From Bacteroidota bacterium (GTDB taxonomy: Bacteria > Bacteroidota > Bacteroidia > Flavobacteriales_F > PHOS-HE28), in assembly GCA_023428865.1 (NCBI GenBank), contig JAEYWT010000107.1, forward strand, positions 1 to 11,052: a DNA stretch of 11,052 nt, in the 5' to 3' direction. The notes under the pieces were generated by a model. That model made no database searches and was not told the DNA's origin. It saw only the letters and a list, made by a program, of their open reading frames with translations. The position numbers were made by a program, and so were the translations under genes. Shown here piece after piece: positions 1-7,665 of the stretch (position 1 is its first letter; each line of letters opens with the position of its first letter).

Positions 1-344
1 CCTACAAGCAGACCGCTCCCATGCCACCTCTTTTCTACAGCGGAAAATGGAACCTCTCCGTGGAACCGTGGATCGACCCGAGCCTCGACCTGCACACACG
101 ACTTCTCGCCTTCCCGGACAGCACACGCCCCGATCTCGTCCTTTTCATCGGCGAAGAAGACCTGGCCGCACGGGCCCAACGTGTTTCTGCGGCCATGGGT
201 CGATTATCGATCGTGGATCGGGTAGAACCTGGTGCGCTGGACCGGCTTGTACACTGGCTCAATCCCGTGAACCGCAACGAGACGATCATCGTGGCTCGGC
301 CACAGCGACCCTTTGATCCCACCAGATCACCGGCGGAGAAGTAG
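1..344 (+). CDS. C-terminal end of an unidentified protein (5' truncated by the window edge)
   Basis: The reading frame is open from the first base of the window (…YKQTAP before the first Met at 21) and ends at a TAG at 342-344, so this is most likely the tail of a longer gene rather than a 107-aa protein starting at 21. The visible part has no hydrophobic membrane segment. It contains a stretch like a small alpha/beta fold: PDLVLFIGEEDLAARAQRV, then MGRLSIVDRVEP, then NETIIVARP, ending in a short charged tail. The YKQTAP…LFYSGKW opening and the soluble character would fit the C-terminal extracytoplasmic part of a membrane glycosyltransferase of the GT39/ArnT kind, but this is only an impression and no catalytic motif is in view. 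terC follows 48 nt downstream on the same strand, so the two could be co-transcribed. Confidence is good that it is coding, low on identity. Confidence 0.6.
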   Translation, partial: YKQTAPMPPLFYSGKWNLSVEPWIDPSLDLHTRLLAFPDSTRPDLVLFIGEEDLAARAQRVSAAMGRLSIVDRVEPGALDRLVHWLNPVNRNETIIVARPQRPFDPTRSPAEK

Positions 345-392
345 TTTCGCACCGGAAATAGCCTGATAACAACCAGGCAGCTCATCCACCAC

Positions 393-1166
393 ATGGACTT
401 TTCTACCCTTGACCCCCACGTTCTGCTCACGAGCGAAGGGATCATCGCCTTGTTGACGCTCACCGCCTTAGAGATCGTCCTGGGTATCGACAACATCATC
501 GTCATCAGCATTCTCAGTGGCGAGCTGGAGGGCAAGGCGAACCAACGCAAAGCCCAACGACTCGGCCTTGGCCTGGCCATGATAACCCGCCTGGCGCTGC
601 TCTTCAGTATCAGCTTCATCATGGGCCTGAGCGCACCGGCCTTCCACTTCGGTGATCATCCGGTCACGGGGCGCGATCTGGTGCTCATCATCGGTGGTCT
701 CTTCCTTATCTGGAAAGCCACGGTGGAGATCCATGCCAAGGTGGAGCAGAAACATGAGAAGGAAGGCCCCAGGCGCAAAGCCTCAAGCATGCTCAGCGTG
801 GTGCTTCAGATCATCGTCATTGACATCGTCTTCAGCCTCGATAGCGTGATCACCGCTGTGGGCATGAGCAACCAACTCATCATCATGTCGCTTGCCGTGA
901 TCTTCGCCGTTTTGCTCATGCTCTTTGCCAGCGGGCCCATCGCCGATTTCGTGAACAAGCATGGCACCGTGAAGGTGCTCGCGCTCTCCTTCCTGGTGAT
1001 GATCGGTGCGGCACTGATCATGGAAGGTTTCGGCGAACATGTGAACAAGGCCTTCATCTACTTCGCCATGGGCTTCAGTGTACTGGTGGAGTTTCTCAAC
1101 CTGCGTATGAAGGTGAACGAGAACAGGTTGCTCCAACGGCGCGACGAGGACATCCACCTGGAGTGA
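393..1166 (+). CDS. TerC family integral membrane protein
   Basis: A 257-aa polytopic inner-membrane protein of the TerC/Alx family. Known or proposed roles in this family are metal-ion (notably manganese) export and tellurite resistance; the substrate here cannot be told from sequence. The family's two acidic membrane motifs are both present: ALEIVLGIDNIIVISIL (E27, D33, N34) and VIDIVFSLDSVITAVGM (D144, D150, S151). About seven hydrophobic segments lie near residues 15-40, 60-80, 94-110, 134-155, 162-181, 193-212 and 218-236, with a charged cytoplasmic-type loop (KVEQKHEKEGPRRK) at 116-129 and a charged tail (NENRLLQRRDEDIHLE). The length matches a basic TerC protein without the CBS or CorC extensions seen in larger relatives. 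The ATG at 393 has no obvious Shine-Dalgarno sequence, which is normal for Bacteroidota. No tel operon genes surround it. The gene converges on the OmpA-family gene. Confidence 0.93.
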   Translation: MDFSTLDPHVLLTSEGIIALLTLTALEIVLGIDNIIVISILSGELEGKANQRKAQRLGLGLAMITRLALLFSISFIMGLSAPAFHFGDHPVTGRDLVLIIGGLFLIWKATVEIHAKVEQKHEKEGPRRKASSMLSVVLQIIVIDIVFSLDSVITAVGMSNQLIIMSLAVIFAVLLMLFASGPIADFVNKHGTVKVLALSFLVMIGAALIMEGFGEHVNKAFIYFAMGFSVLVEFLNLRMKVNENRLLQRRDEDIHLE

Positions 1167-1278
1167 GGGCGGGGAGAATAGTCGGTTCGTGGTTGTCGGT
1201 GCTTCCATGCAGGGAGATCGTCAGGAGTCCCGTATCTGAGCGTACCCTGCGATTAGGCTCGATTGGAGTGGAGGTACG

Positions 1279-1368
1279 GTAGCCTGTAGCTAACACGAAC
1301 CTTGGTGCAAGCGTAGCCGTAGGCTACGGAATGCCTACGTTGTTGCGCGTAGCCACAGGCTGCGCGCA
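1279..1368. repeat. Cluster of three GTAGCC-type palindromes (REP-like)
   Basis: GTAGCC occurs three times in the same orientation, at 1279, 1313 and 1349, i.e. 34 and 36 nt apart, each followed by its own inverted partner. Copy 2 is a perfect hairpin: CGTAGCC (1312-1318), loop GTA, GGCTACG (1322-1328). Copy 3 is longer: TGCGCGTAGCC (1344-1354), loop ACA, GGCTGCGCGCA (1358-1368), an 11-bp stem with a single T-G wobble. Copy 1 is degenerate: TAGC (1280-1283), loop CTGTA, GCTA (1289-1292). CGTAGGC (1318-1324) can alternatively pair with GCCTACG (1333-1339), so mutually exclusive folds are possible. The cluster lies between the convergent ends of the terC-family and OmpA-family genes and starts 20 nt beyond the OmpA stop codon. 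There is no T-run on either strand after the stems, so these are not classical intrinsic terminators. A 5' GTAG followed by a short stem recalls the REP elements mobilised by RAYT (TnpA-REP) transposases; that link is inference. Confidence 0.7.
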
Positions 1369-1387
1369 GATCCGGGTGGCAATACCC

Positions 1388-3460
1388 TTAACGCGACACG
1401 ATCACGAACTCCGTACGCCGGTTGCGGGCGCGGCCTTCTTCGGTATCATTCGTGGCGATCGGTTTCTCCGGTCCATAGCCTTGGTGGGTAAGGCGGCCAC
1501 CCGCGATCCCCTTCCCTTGCAAGTAGTTGCGTACGGTGCTCGCCCGGTTCTCACTAAGCAGCTTGTTCTCCGCAGCACCACCTCGGCTGTCGGTATGTCC
1601 TTCGACACGGATCTTCACCGTGGGATTCTCCTTCAGGAAATCGATCAGTTCATCCAGGATGTATTCCGATGACTTCGTGATGTCCGCGGAGTTGGTGGCA
1701 TACTTGATATCGTTGACCCGGTAGCTCTTGCCCACCTCGATCTTCTGCACCTGCATATCCACCTTGGCCACACCGGCGCGCACCGTGTCCTCGGCGGAGA
1801 AGCTGCGGCTGTCGAACACGTGGTCCTTCTTCTTCACGGTCATGATCACATCGCTTCCGGGTTTCAACTTCACCACGGTGGCGTAGCGTCCGGTGGTGTT
1901 GTCCACGTTGATCACTTCCACCTTGCGCGTATCCATGTATTCGATCTCCACCGTGGCATCCTTCACTAGCTCCCCTTTCTCGTCGCGCACTTCACCCTTC
2001 ACAACCATGATATCATCGGGCCGCAGCTCCTTGGGCAATTCGAAGCCGAAAATGTCCAGATCACCGGCGCCTTGGTAGCGCGCACTCGCGAAGTAGGCGG
2101 TGCGTCCGTCCGCACTCACGATCAAACCATGCTCATCCTGATCGGTGTTCAACGGATGGCCTAGGTTCTTCGGTTTGGTCCAGGTTCCATCATCATTCAA
2201 CTTGCTGAAGAAGATGTCGTAGCCGCCGGCACCACGATGGCCACGCTTCTCGTCCACTCTTCCACTTTCGTCGGTGGGTGGTTTCGCAGCGAAATACAAG
2301 GTGCGACTATCACTGTGCATGAAGGGCGCCTTCTCATCGCCCATGGTGTTGATGCCCTTGACCGGTCTCGCGGGTGACCACTGGCCTTTTGCATCACGCT
2401 TGCTTTCGAATATGTCGATGCCATCGGTGTTCGGCCTGATAGTGGCGAAGTACAACGTGTTCCCATCCGCGCTTAAGGTCGGTTGGCTTTCCCAGCCATC
2501 GGGTGTGTTGATGTTCGGTCCCAGGTTCTCCATGCCGGCCCACTCGAAGGTTTGTCCACCTCTATCCAGATCGAACTTGGTCTCGTAGTGCGACCGATAG
2601 ATGTCGCAGTTGCGGTAACCCTTGGCATCGGGCGCACCACATACCGTAACGAACATCTCCTGGTTGTTCACGCTGATGGTGAGGCCGCCATAACTATCTC
2701 CCACATTGAAGGGTTCAGGCAGGGCACGACCATCGTTGAAATCGGTCTTCACATCCGCACGACGCGATTCGGTGAGCTCTTCCACCTCCCGGGCAACGAT
2801 GTCTCCTTTGGCCTTCTTCTGGCTTACACGGGTGAAGAACAGCAGCTCGTTGTCCGGCGACAGCATGGGAAGGTATTCCTTCGCGGCGGTGCTCACGTTA
2901 CGCACGATGCTCGGGTTGAGCGGGGCAGTGTTCCGATAGAAGTCAGAGTAGAACTGGAGCTCGGGCATGATGGCCTCCACATCCGCATACTTCTTATCGT
3001 AGTCCTTGCTCAGTTTGGCAGGATCATCGTTCGGGAACTTGCGGAATGCCTCGAAGGCTTTGGCGGCTTGTGCGAATTCATCCTGCGCATAGTGCATCAC
3101 GCCCAGGTGGTAGGGCACATCGCTGTGGTAGTTGGCGCACTTGGCCTGCAACTGGTCGAAGTACTTGATGGATGCGGCGTAACCCTTCCCTCCTTCCTTA
3201 CCGATCCGATAGGCCGAGAGCCCCAGTTGGAACAGACAGGGCGCACACTCCCCATCGATCTCCAAGGCGGCCTTCAATTTCTGGTGGCGCTCCATCGGTT
3301 CCTTCGCCTTGGAGGCTTCGTCCAACAGCTTCACGATCTTCTTGTCGGTGGGCATGCCGCATGGATCCTCGCTGGCTTCGTCCTGGGCGGTGGCAATCAC
3401 GACCGACAACAACAGCACGAATACCATGCAACAGCGCGCGGCCACACTTCTCATTTCCAT
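1388..3460 (-). CDS. OmpA-family protein with TPR, PD40 propeller and regulatory-like domains (PorE-like architecture)
   Basis: Predicted exported, peptidoglycan-anchored envelope protein of 690 aa. Domains in order: signal peptide about 1-26 (RSVAARCCMVFVLLLSVVIATAQ), TPR-like helices about 45-150 (KLKAALEIDGECAPCLFQLGLSAY… YHLGVMHYAQDEFAQAAKAF), five or so PD40/WD40-like blades about 195-475 (LSPDNELLFF, LSADGNTLYFA with DIFESKRD, SDSRTLYFAAK with GYDIFFSKLND, VSADGRTAYFAS with DLDIFGFE), a carboxypeptidase-regulatory-like beta domain about 488-560 (VKGEVRDEKGELVKDATVEI), and a C-terminal OmpA domain about 580-690 with EGHTDSRGG, LLSENRASTVRNYL and GRARNRRTEFVI, the peptidoglycan-binding signature. 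This is the domain order described for PorE of the type IX secretion system, although Bacteroidota carry several paralogues of this shape. The open frame reaches a TTG at 3523; I prefer the ATG at 3460 (or 3454) because it puts the signal peptide at the N-terminus. It lies 76 nt after the AsmA-like gene with no visible promoter box between, so read-through is plausible. Confidence 0.9.
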   Translation of the reverse strand: MEMRSVAARCCMVFVLLLSVVIATAQDEASEDPCGMPTDKKIVKLLDEASKAKEPMERHQKLKAALEIDGECAPCLFQLGLSAYRIGKEGGKGYAASIKYFDQLQAKCANYHSDVPYHLGVMHYAQDEFAQAAKAFEAFRKFPNDDPAKLSKDYDKKYADVEAIMPELQFYSDFYRNTAPLNPSIVRNVSTAAKEYLPMLSPDNELLFFTRVSQKKAKGDIVAREVEELTESRRADVKTDFNDGRALPEPFNVGDSYGGLTISVNNQEMFVTVCGAPDAKGYRNCDIYRSHYETKFDLDRGGQTFEWAGMENLGPNINTPDGWESQPTLSADGNTLYFATIRPNTDGIDIFESKRDAKGQWSPARPVKGINTMGDEKAPFMHSDSRTLYFAAKPPTDESGRVDEKRGHRGAGGYDIFFSKLNDDGTWTKPKNLGHPLNTDQDEHGLIVSADGRTAYFASARYQGAGDLDIFGFELPKELRPDDIMVVKGEVRDEKGELVKDATVEIEYMDTRKVEVINVDNTTGRYATVVKLKPGSDVIMTVKKKDHVFDSRSFSAEDTVRAGVAKVDMQVQKIEVGKSYRVNDIKYATNSADITKSSEYILDELIDFLKENPTVKIRVEGHTDSRGGAAENKLLSENRASTVRNYLQGKGIAGGRLTHQGYGPEKPIATNDTEEGRARNRRTEFVIVSR

Positions 3461-3536
3461 CTCGGTACGTTCTGGTCGAACCTGAGGATCGACGCTACGG
3501 GATCTTCGCATCAATGTCATCAATTCACGACCACGG

Positions 3537-6368
3537 CTACTTCACGGTCGTGTTCGTCGCTTCGGCCTTGGCTATCATGTCATCACCTTTCTTGCGAGCG
3601 GTTTCCACCAGTCCATCGGCACGTTTGTCGGCTTCGGCCACTGCTTGTTGCTCTTTCCTATCCGCTTCTTCCTTGGCCTTCTTCGCAGCGGCCTGTGCGG
3701 CCACCTTCGCTAGCGGATTCGTCACTTTGGCAACCGCATCATCAGCGGCTTTGTAAGCTTCACCCTTCAGACGCGCGGCTTCCGTTCGTGCCTTAGCCTT
3801 TATATCATCGGCTTGTTTCTGTGCTTCAACCACCAGTTTCGCTGCCTCCTCCCGCGCACGTGCCACCGCGTCTTCCTTCGCTTTATCGATCTGGTTGTTC
3901 AACTCTTGCTTGATCTCCGTTACCACCACATCCTTCACACTACTCGTACCACCTGCGAACACCGGCTTCACGATCGGCTTCTCGATGGTGCCCGTGATCT
4001 TGGCGGTGAGGTCCAGTTCAGCAGGCACCTGGAAATTGGCACCGATCGCGTTATTCGCTTTGCCGAGTAGACCGGCTACCGCCGTAGCGGCCCCGGCACC
4101 GAACATGTCACTGGGCACCTTGGCCTTCATGTCGTAGTCGATGGCCTGGTCCGCGAAAGCGGTGCTGCCACCCACGTTCGCCTTGATCCGGTCGATCTTC
4201 ACATCGAACGGCTCGGTGATCATCTTGCCCTCTTGGAACTTGTAGTTGAACACGATATCGTTGAGCGTGGTGTTCTCGATGCCCTTCAACTTCAATGCTT
4301 GCGCGATGTCCACGAGAGGTTTGAACCCGTCGATCTTAACGCTCTTTGTGCGCAGGGTGCCACGACCGCTCAACGTGTTCATATCTGGCTGCATGTGCTG
4401 ATCCAAAACAGCGGTCATCGTTAGGTCCGTACTGAACTTGCCTTTGCAGGTCTTGGCGATCGGCGCCATCTTCTGCACGCTCTCCATGGACTTCACGGTC
4501 TCCTCGATATCGAGATCCTTGATGTCGTACTTGAAGTCGATCGTCGGTTTAGCCGCGTTCTTCGTGTCATACCCACCGGCCATGGTGATGGCGCCGCCGA
4601 AGAGGTTGAAGAAGACATCCTTCAAGTCCACGCGCTGATCGTGGATGTGCATACCACCCCGGACATTGGTGAGGTTGATATTGTCGTAGATGACTTCTTT
4701 CACCGCCATGCCCATGCGGAAATCGATGTTGCCCGGCACTTCGATCACGCTCATGGAGCCGGTATCCGCCGCTGCCGCCGCGGTGTCCGTTGGCGTTGAA
4801 GGTCCCATCAATTCGTTCAGGTCGAACTTGTTCGCGGTAAGGTCGAAGGTGCCGGTGAGCGTGCTGTCCTTCAACCACCACTGGATGTAGTTGTCCATGC
4901 GACCTTTCGCTTGGATGTTGCTGCTGCCCACACTGCCATCGAAGCTGGTGAGCGCGAGGAAACGCGGACTAAAGTCGAAGTACAAGCTGTTGATGCCCAC
5001 CGGAGGAAGCGAATCGCTCACGTAGTTCATGCCGAGCAGGATGAGTTTACCATCTGCTTGGAACTTGTCGTACTGTCCCTTTTCCACATCGCTCATGCGC
5101 CCTTTCATGCGCACGTCGGCGGTAAGGTTGCCCTTCAACTCTTCTTTCATCGGCACCACGGTCTTCACGCTGGCGAGGTCCAAGTTGGCCTTCAACTCCG
5201 CGTCCACGTTGGGGTCGCTCATGGGCGTGGTCAGATACATGCGGGCCTCCACCGGGTTACTCGCCATCTTCAGCGCGAAACGCTTCAGATCCACCACCAT
5301 CTTGTCCATGTTGTCGCCTTGCGGACAGGTGATGTTGAGATCCACGTAGATATCCTCTACACTGCTCGGAAGATCGGGGTACTTGAAGCGGCCCTTGTCC
5401 ACGTCCACTTTCAAGCCGAAGCCGGGCATGCTCTTCTCGTTGTAGATGCCTTTCACGAAACCGCTGAAGCCGGCCTTGCCGCTCATCTGCACTCCGGTGA
5501 GGTCCGTTGCGAATTCAGCAGGCACCAACGAGAGCAGCGTACCGAAGTCGGTCTTCTTCGTGTTCCACGTGATGTCCATGTCCATATCGTCGCCGGGCAT
5601 GGCCAGCCAACCATCGAAGCCGAGCGTGAGCTGGTTGATGGTGGCCTCGTTCTCCTTGAAGGTGAACTTCATGTTCGGCATGTCCATGTCCAGATCGGCC
5701 TTGATGTCGGCCTTCACGTTCTTCAGGTACTTGATGCCGTCGAACACCACGTTGGCGGTGTCCGCATGCGTGGTGGTATTCAGGGTGAAGAGGTCCTGGG
5801 TGAAGTCGCCACTGCCACGGTGGTCCAGGCCTTTGACGTCCATGTAGTAGGTGAGCGACGCATCATCATAGATCACCGTACCATCCTCGATCCAGTACTC
5901 GCGCAAGCCGATGTTGAAAGCGCTCGCCGTATCGGCCGTCTCTTCTTCCACCGCTGTGCTATCGCTCTTCGCGATATCCCAGTTGGCGCGACCATCTTCC
6001 AAGACCTTCACGTGGATGTAAGGCTTCACGAGGCCGATACGCTTGATGTCGACCTTATCCCCGAAGACGCTCTTGATGTCCACCGTGGCGGTGAGCATGG
6101 CGATGCGCGCCAGGTCGATGCCTTCGAACGGAGCCACATTGCTCACCTTCACGTTCTCGATCTCCACGGTGAGGTCCGGGAAGCTTTTGAGGATGGTGAT
6201 GTCCCAGTCACCCCAATCCACTACGGCGTTGATGTTCTTGTTCACCTCGGCCTTCACCGCCGCCTCGATCTTGTCCTTGAACAGGATTGGGATCAGGATG
6301 GCGGCGCCCAGAATGAGGACGATGAGGATGCCCAGCGTGAGCAGGATGCGTTTGGTCCACTTTGCCAT
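3537..6368 (-). CDS. AsmA-like envelope protein with C-terminal coiled coil
   Basis: A 943-aa protein with one N-terminal membrane anchor (about residues 7-30, KRILLTLGILIVLILGAAIL) and a long, beta-rich periplasmic part typical of the AsmA superfamily. Visible family traits are an early segment with DITILKSFPDLTVEIENVKV, the LEDGRANWDIAK motif near 123-134, repeated short 'DVDLKANLDLASV / GNLTADVRMKG / LSGRGTLRTKSVKIDG' strands, and an AsmA-type C-terminal region about 600-755. Related proteins (AsmA, TamB, YhdP) form groove-like bridges that handle phospholipids or outer-membrane assembly; that is family knowledge, not shown here. A low-complexity Thr/Asp/Ala linker (TDTAAAAADTGS) sits near 525-540. 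Residues about 811-940 form a Lys/Ala/Glu-rich, probably coiled-coil tail (KQADDIKAKARTEAARLKGE…). The open frame extends to 6485, but the ATG at 6368 is chosen because it places the membrane anchor at the N-terminus and begins 2 nt after the aroC stop, which suggests translational coupling. Confidence 0.88.
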   Translation of the reverse strand: MAKWTKRILLTLGILIVLILGAAILIPILFKDKIEAAVKAEVNKNINAVVDWGDWDITILKSFPDLTVEIENVKVSNVAPFEGIDLARIAMLTATVDIKSVFGDKVDIKRIGLVKPYIHVKVLEDGRANWDIAKSDSTAVEEETADTASAFNIGLREYWIEDGTVIYDDASLTYYMDVKGLDHRGSGDFTQDLFTLNTTTHADTANVVFDGIKYLKNVKADIKADLDMDMPNMKFTFKENEATINQLTLGFDGWLAMPGDDMDMDITWNTKKTDFGTLLSLVPAEFATDLTGVQMSGKAGFSGFVKGIYNEKSMPGFGLKVDVDKGRFKYPDLPSSVEDIYVDLNITCPQGDNMDKMVVDLKRFALKMASNPVEARMYLTTPMSDPNVDAELKANLDLASVKTVVPMKEELKGNLTADVRMKGRMSDVEKGQYDKFQADGKLILLGMNYVSDSLPPVGINSLYFDFSPRFLALTSFDGSVGSSNIQAKGRMDNYIQWWLKDSTLTGTFDLTANKFDLNELMGPSTPTDTAAAAADTGSMSVIEVPGNIDFRMGMAVKEVIYDNINLTNVRGGMHIHDQRVDLKDVFFNLFGGAITMAGGYDTKNAAKPTIDFKYDIKDLDIEETVKSMESVQKMAPIAKTCKGKFSTDLTMTAVLDQHMQPDMNTLSGRGTLRTKSVKIDGFKPLVDIAQALKLKGIENTTLNDIVFNYKFQEGKMITEPFDVKIDRIKANVGGSTAFADQAIDYDMKAKVPSDMFGAGAATAVAGLLGKANNAIGANFQVPAELDLTAKITGTIEKPIVKPVFAGGTSSVKDVVVTEIKQELNNQIDKAKEDAVARAREEAAKLVVEAQKQADDIKAKARTEAARLKGEAYKAADDAVAKVTNPLAKVAAQAAAKKAKEEADRKEQQAVAEADKRADGLVETARKKGDDMIAKAEATNTTVK

Positions 6369-6370
6369 GG

Positions 6371-7516
6371 TCAATGGAATGAAGGCTGTTGATCCGCGCG
6401 AGCGGCTCGGTTGCGAAGGAGATGGTCGGCGAGTACGAGACAGGTCATGGCTTCCACGATGGGCACGGCGCGTGGTACCACGCAAGGATCATGCCTTCCT
6501 TGGGCTTCGAGCACCACAGGTAAGCCCGACCGGTCTACCGTTCGCTGCGGTTTCGCAATGGTGGCCGGTGGTTTGAAGGCTACCCGGAACCAGATATCCT
6601 CGCCGTTGCTGATACCGCCCAGGGTTCCGCCACCGTGGTTGGTCGTGGTGCGTATGGCTGCGCGATCCACCCGGGTGCCCAGTTCCTCTGAACCGGGCTC
6701 CCTACGCCAGCCCAGCATGTAGGTATCGTTGTTCTGGGAACCCCGCGCTTCGGCAGAAGCAAAGCCATCGCCTATCTCGAAGCCTTTGGTGGCGTTGATG
6801 GATAACATGGCCTTCGCTAGGTCGGCTTCCAACCGATCGAAGACCGGCTCTCCCAATCCAACGGGCATCTCTCGTACCACACATTGGATCACTCCGCCAA
6901 TGGAATCGCCTTCCGTGCGCACTTGTTCGATCAGTGCCGTCATACGACCTACTGCTTCGGTATCGGCGGTGCGCACAGCATTGGTCCAAACGCTGCTCAG
7001 GTCCATTTCACAGTAGGGCTTTTCGAGACGCTCGTTCCCCACTTGTTGCACATAGGCTGCCACGACCATGCCTTCCGCAGCAAGCAGCTGGCGAGCTAGT
7101 GCACCGCCCACCACCCGTGCTGCTGTCTCACGCGCACTGCTGCGCCCGCCCCCACGGTGATCACGTATGCCGTACTTCTCCTCCCAGGTCATATCCGCAT
7201 GTCCCGGCCTATGGATCTCCTTGAAGGCATCATAGTCCGCACTACGGGCATCTGCGTTGCGGATGAGAAAGGCGATCGGCGTACCCAATGAAACACCATC
7301 CAATAAACCACTGAGGAATTCGACCTTGTCGGCTTCGTTACGCGTGGTTCCTAGAGCGGTGCTACCCGGTCGGCGCCGGTCCAGCTCTTGCTGAACAGCG
7401 TCCAGATCGATCCGCAGACCGGCCGGGCAACCATCCAGCACACCACCAATGGCCACGCCATGGCTTTCGCCAAAGGTGGTCAACCGAAAGAGCTGGCCGA
7501 ACGAATTTCCAGGCAT
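6371..7516 (-). CDS. aroC: Chorismate synthase
   Basis: Last step of the shikimate pathway: converts 5-enolpyruvylshikimate-3-phosphate to chorismate using reduced FMN, in the cytoplasm; chorismate feeds aromatic amino acids, folate and quinones. All family signatures are visible in the 381-aa product: GESHGVAIGGVLDGCPAG at 16-33 (H19 is the first conserved His), the RRRPG substrate loop at 47-51, HRPGHADMTW at 102-111 (H106), GRSSARETAARV at 124-135, NHGGGTLGGISNGEDI near 293-308, and RHDPCVVPRAVPIVEAM at 341-357. Length is normal for a bacterial, monofunctional enzyme. The ATG at 7514-7516 begins the standard MPGNSFGQLFR N-terminus and lies about 30 nt after a TAnnTTTG promoter box. The gene is divergent from hutI and nearly abuts the AsmA-like gene downstream (2 nt). 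Bacterial AroC usually relies on an external flavin reductase; none is seen here. Confidence 0.97.
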   Translation of the reverse strand: MPGNSFGQLFRLTTFGESHGVAIGGVLDGCPAGLRIDLDAVQQELDRRRPGSTALGTTRNEADKVEFLSGLLDGVSLGTPIAFLIRNADARSADYDAFKEIHRPGHADMTWEEKYGIRDHRGGGRSSARETAARVVGGALARQLLAAEGMVVAAYVQQVGNERLEKPYCEMDLSSVWTNAVRTADTEAVGRMTALIEQVRTEGDSIGGVIQCVVREMPVGLGEPVFDRLEADLAKAMLSINATKGFEIGDGFASAEARGSQNNDTYMLGWRREPGSEELGTRVDRAAIRTTTNHGGGTLGGISNGEDIWFRVAFKPPATIAKPQRTVDRSGLPVVLEAQGRHDPCVVPRAVPIVEAMTCLVLADHLLRNRAARADQQPSFH

Positions 7517-7550
7517 GTACGCTGAAAGGCCCGAAGACCTATTCAGGGTA

Positions 7551-7558
7551 CAAAAGTA
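7551..7558 (-). promoter_or_regulatory. Candidate Bacteroidota -7 box for aroC
   Basis: Read on the minus strand this is TACTTTTG, an exact match to the Bacteroidota primary sigma -7 consensus TAnnTTTG. It lies in the divergent gap between aroC and hutI, 34 nt before the aroC ATG, so transcription would start about 25-30 nt upstream of the start codon. I do not find a convincing TTG/TTTG -33 element at the expected distance upstream, which lowers confidence. If real, it would drive aroC, the AsmA-like gene and possibly the OmpA-family gene. Confidence 0.45.
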
Positions 7559-7665
7559 GGATCAACGATAGGCCACGACCATGATCGACCGCTTTGGGGA
7601 TCCACCAGCGGATCGTTAGGAAGAACACCCTCCCAGCCCGTGGCGATCGTCTTTCTTTGCCACAC

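Noticed and set aside
1312..1368. Hairpins as an intrinsic bidirectional terminator
   Set aside because: The stems are strong but neither strand has a T-run after them, so a Rho-independent terminator is not supported.
3461..3523. An upstream TTG/ATG start for the OmpA-family protein
   Set aside because: It would put about 21 charged residues before the signal peptide; the ATG at 3460 or 3454 gives a normal export signal.
2483..3796. A 437-codon open frame on the plus strand, opposite the OmpA-family gene and the AsmA tail
   Set aside because: It crosses the junction of two real minus-strand genes, has no family motif, and its composition follows from the complementary strand.
4911..6392. 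A 493-codon open frame on the plus strand, opposite the AsmA-like gene
   Set aside because: It lies wholly antisense to a well-supported gene, is very rich in His, Val and Leu with no recognisable domain, and is the kind of shadow frame expected from GC-rich third codon positions.
6369..6485. A 39-residue N-terminal extension of the AsmA-like frame
   Set aside because: It overlaps the 3' end of aroC, is Arg/Ser-rich, and would push the membrane anchor away from the N-terminus; the ATG at 6368 is the natural start.
7652..7659. TTTCTTTG just before hutI as a -7 box
   Set aside because: It has one mismatch to TAnnTTTG and lies 6 nt before the ATG, which would require a leaderless transcript; the support is too thin.
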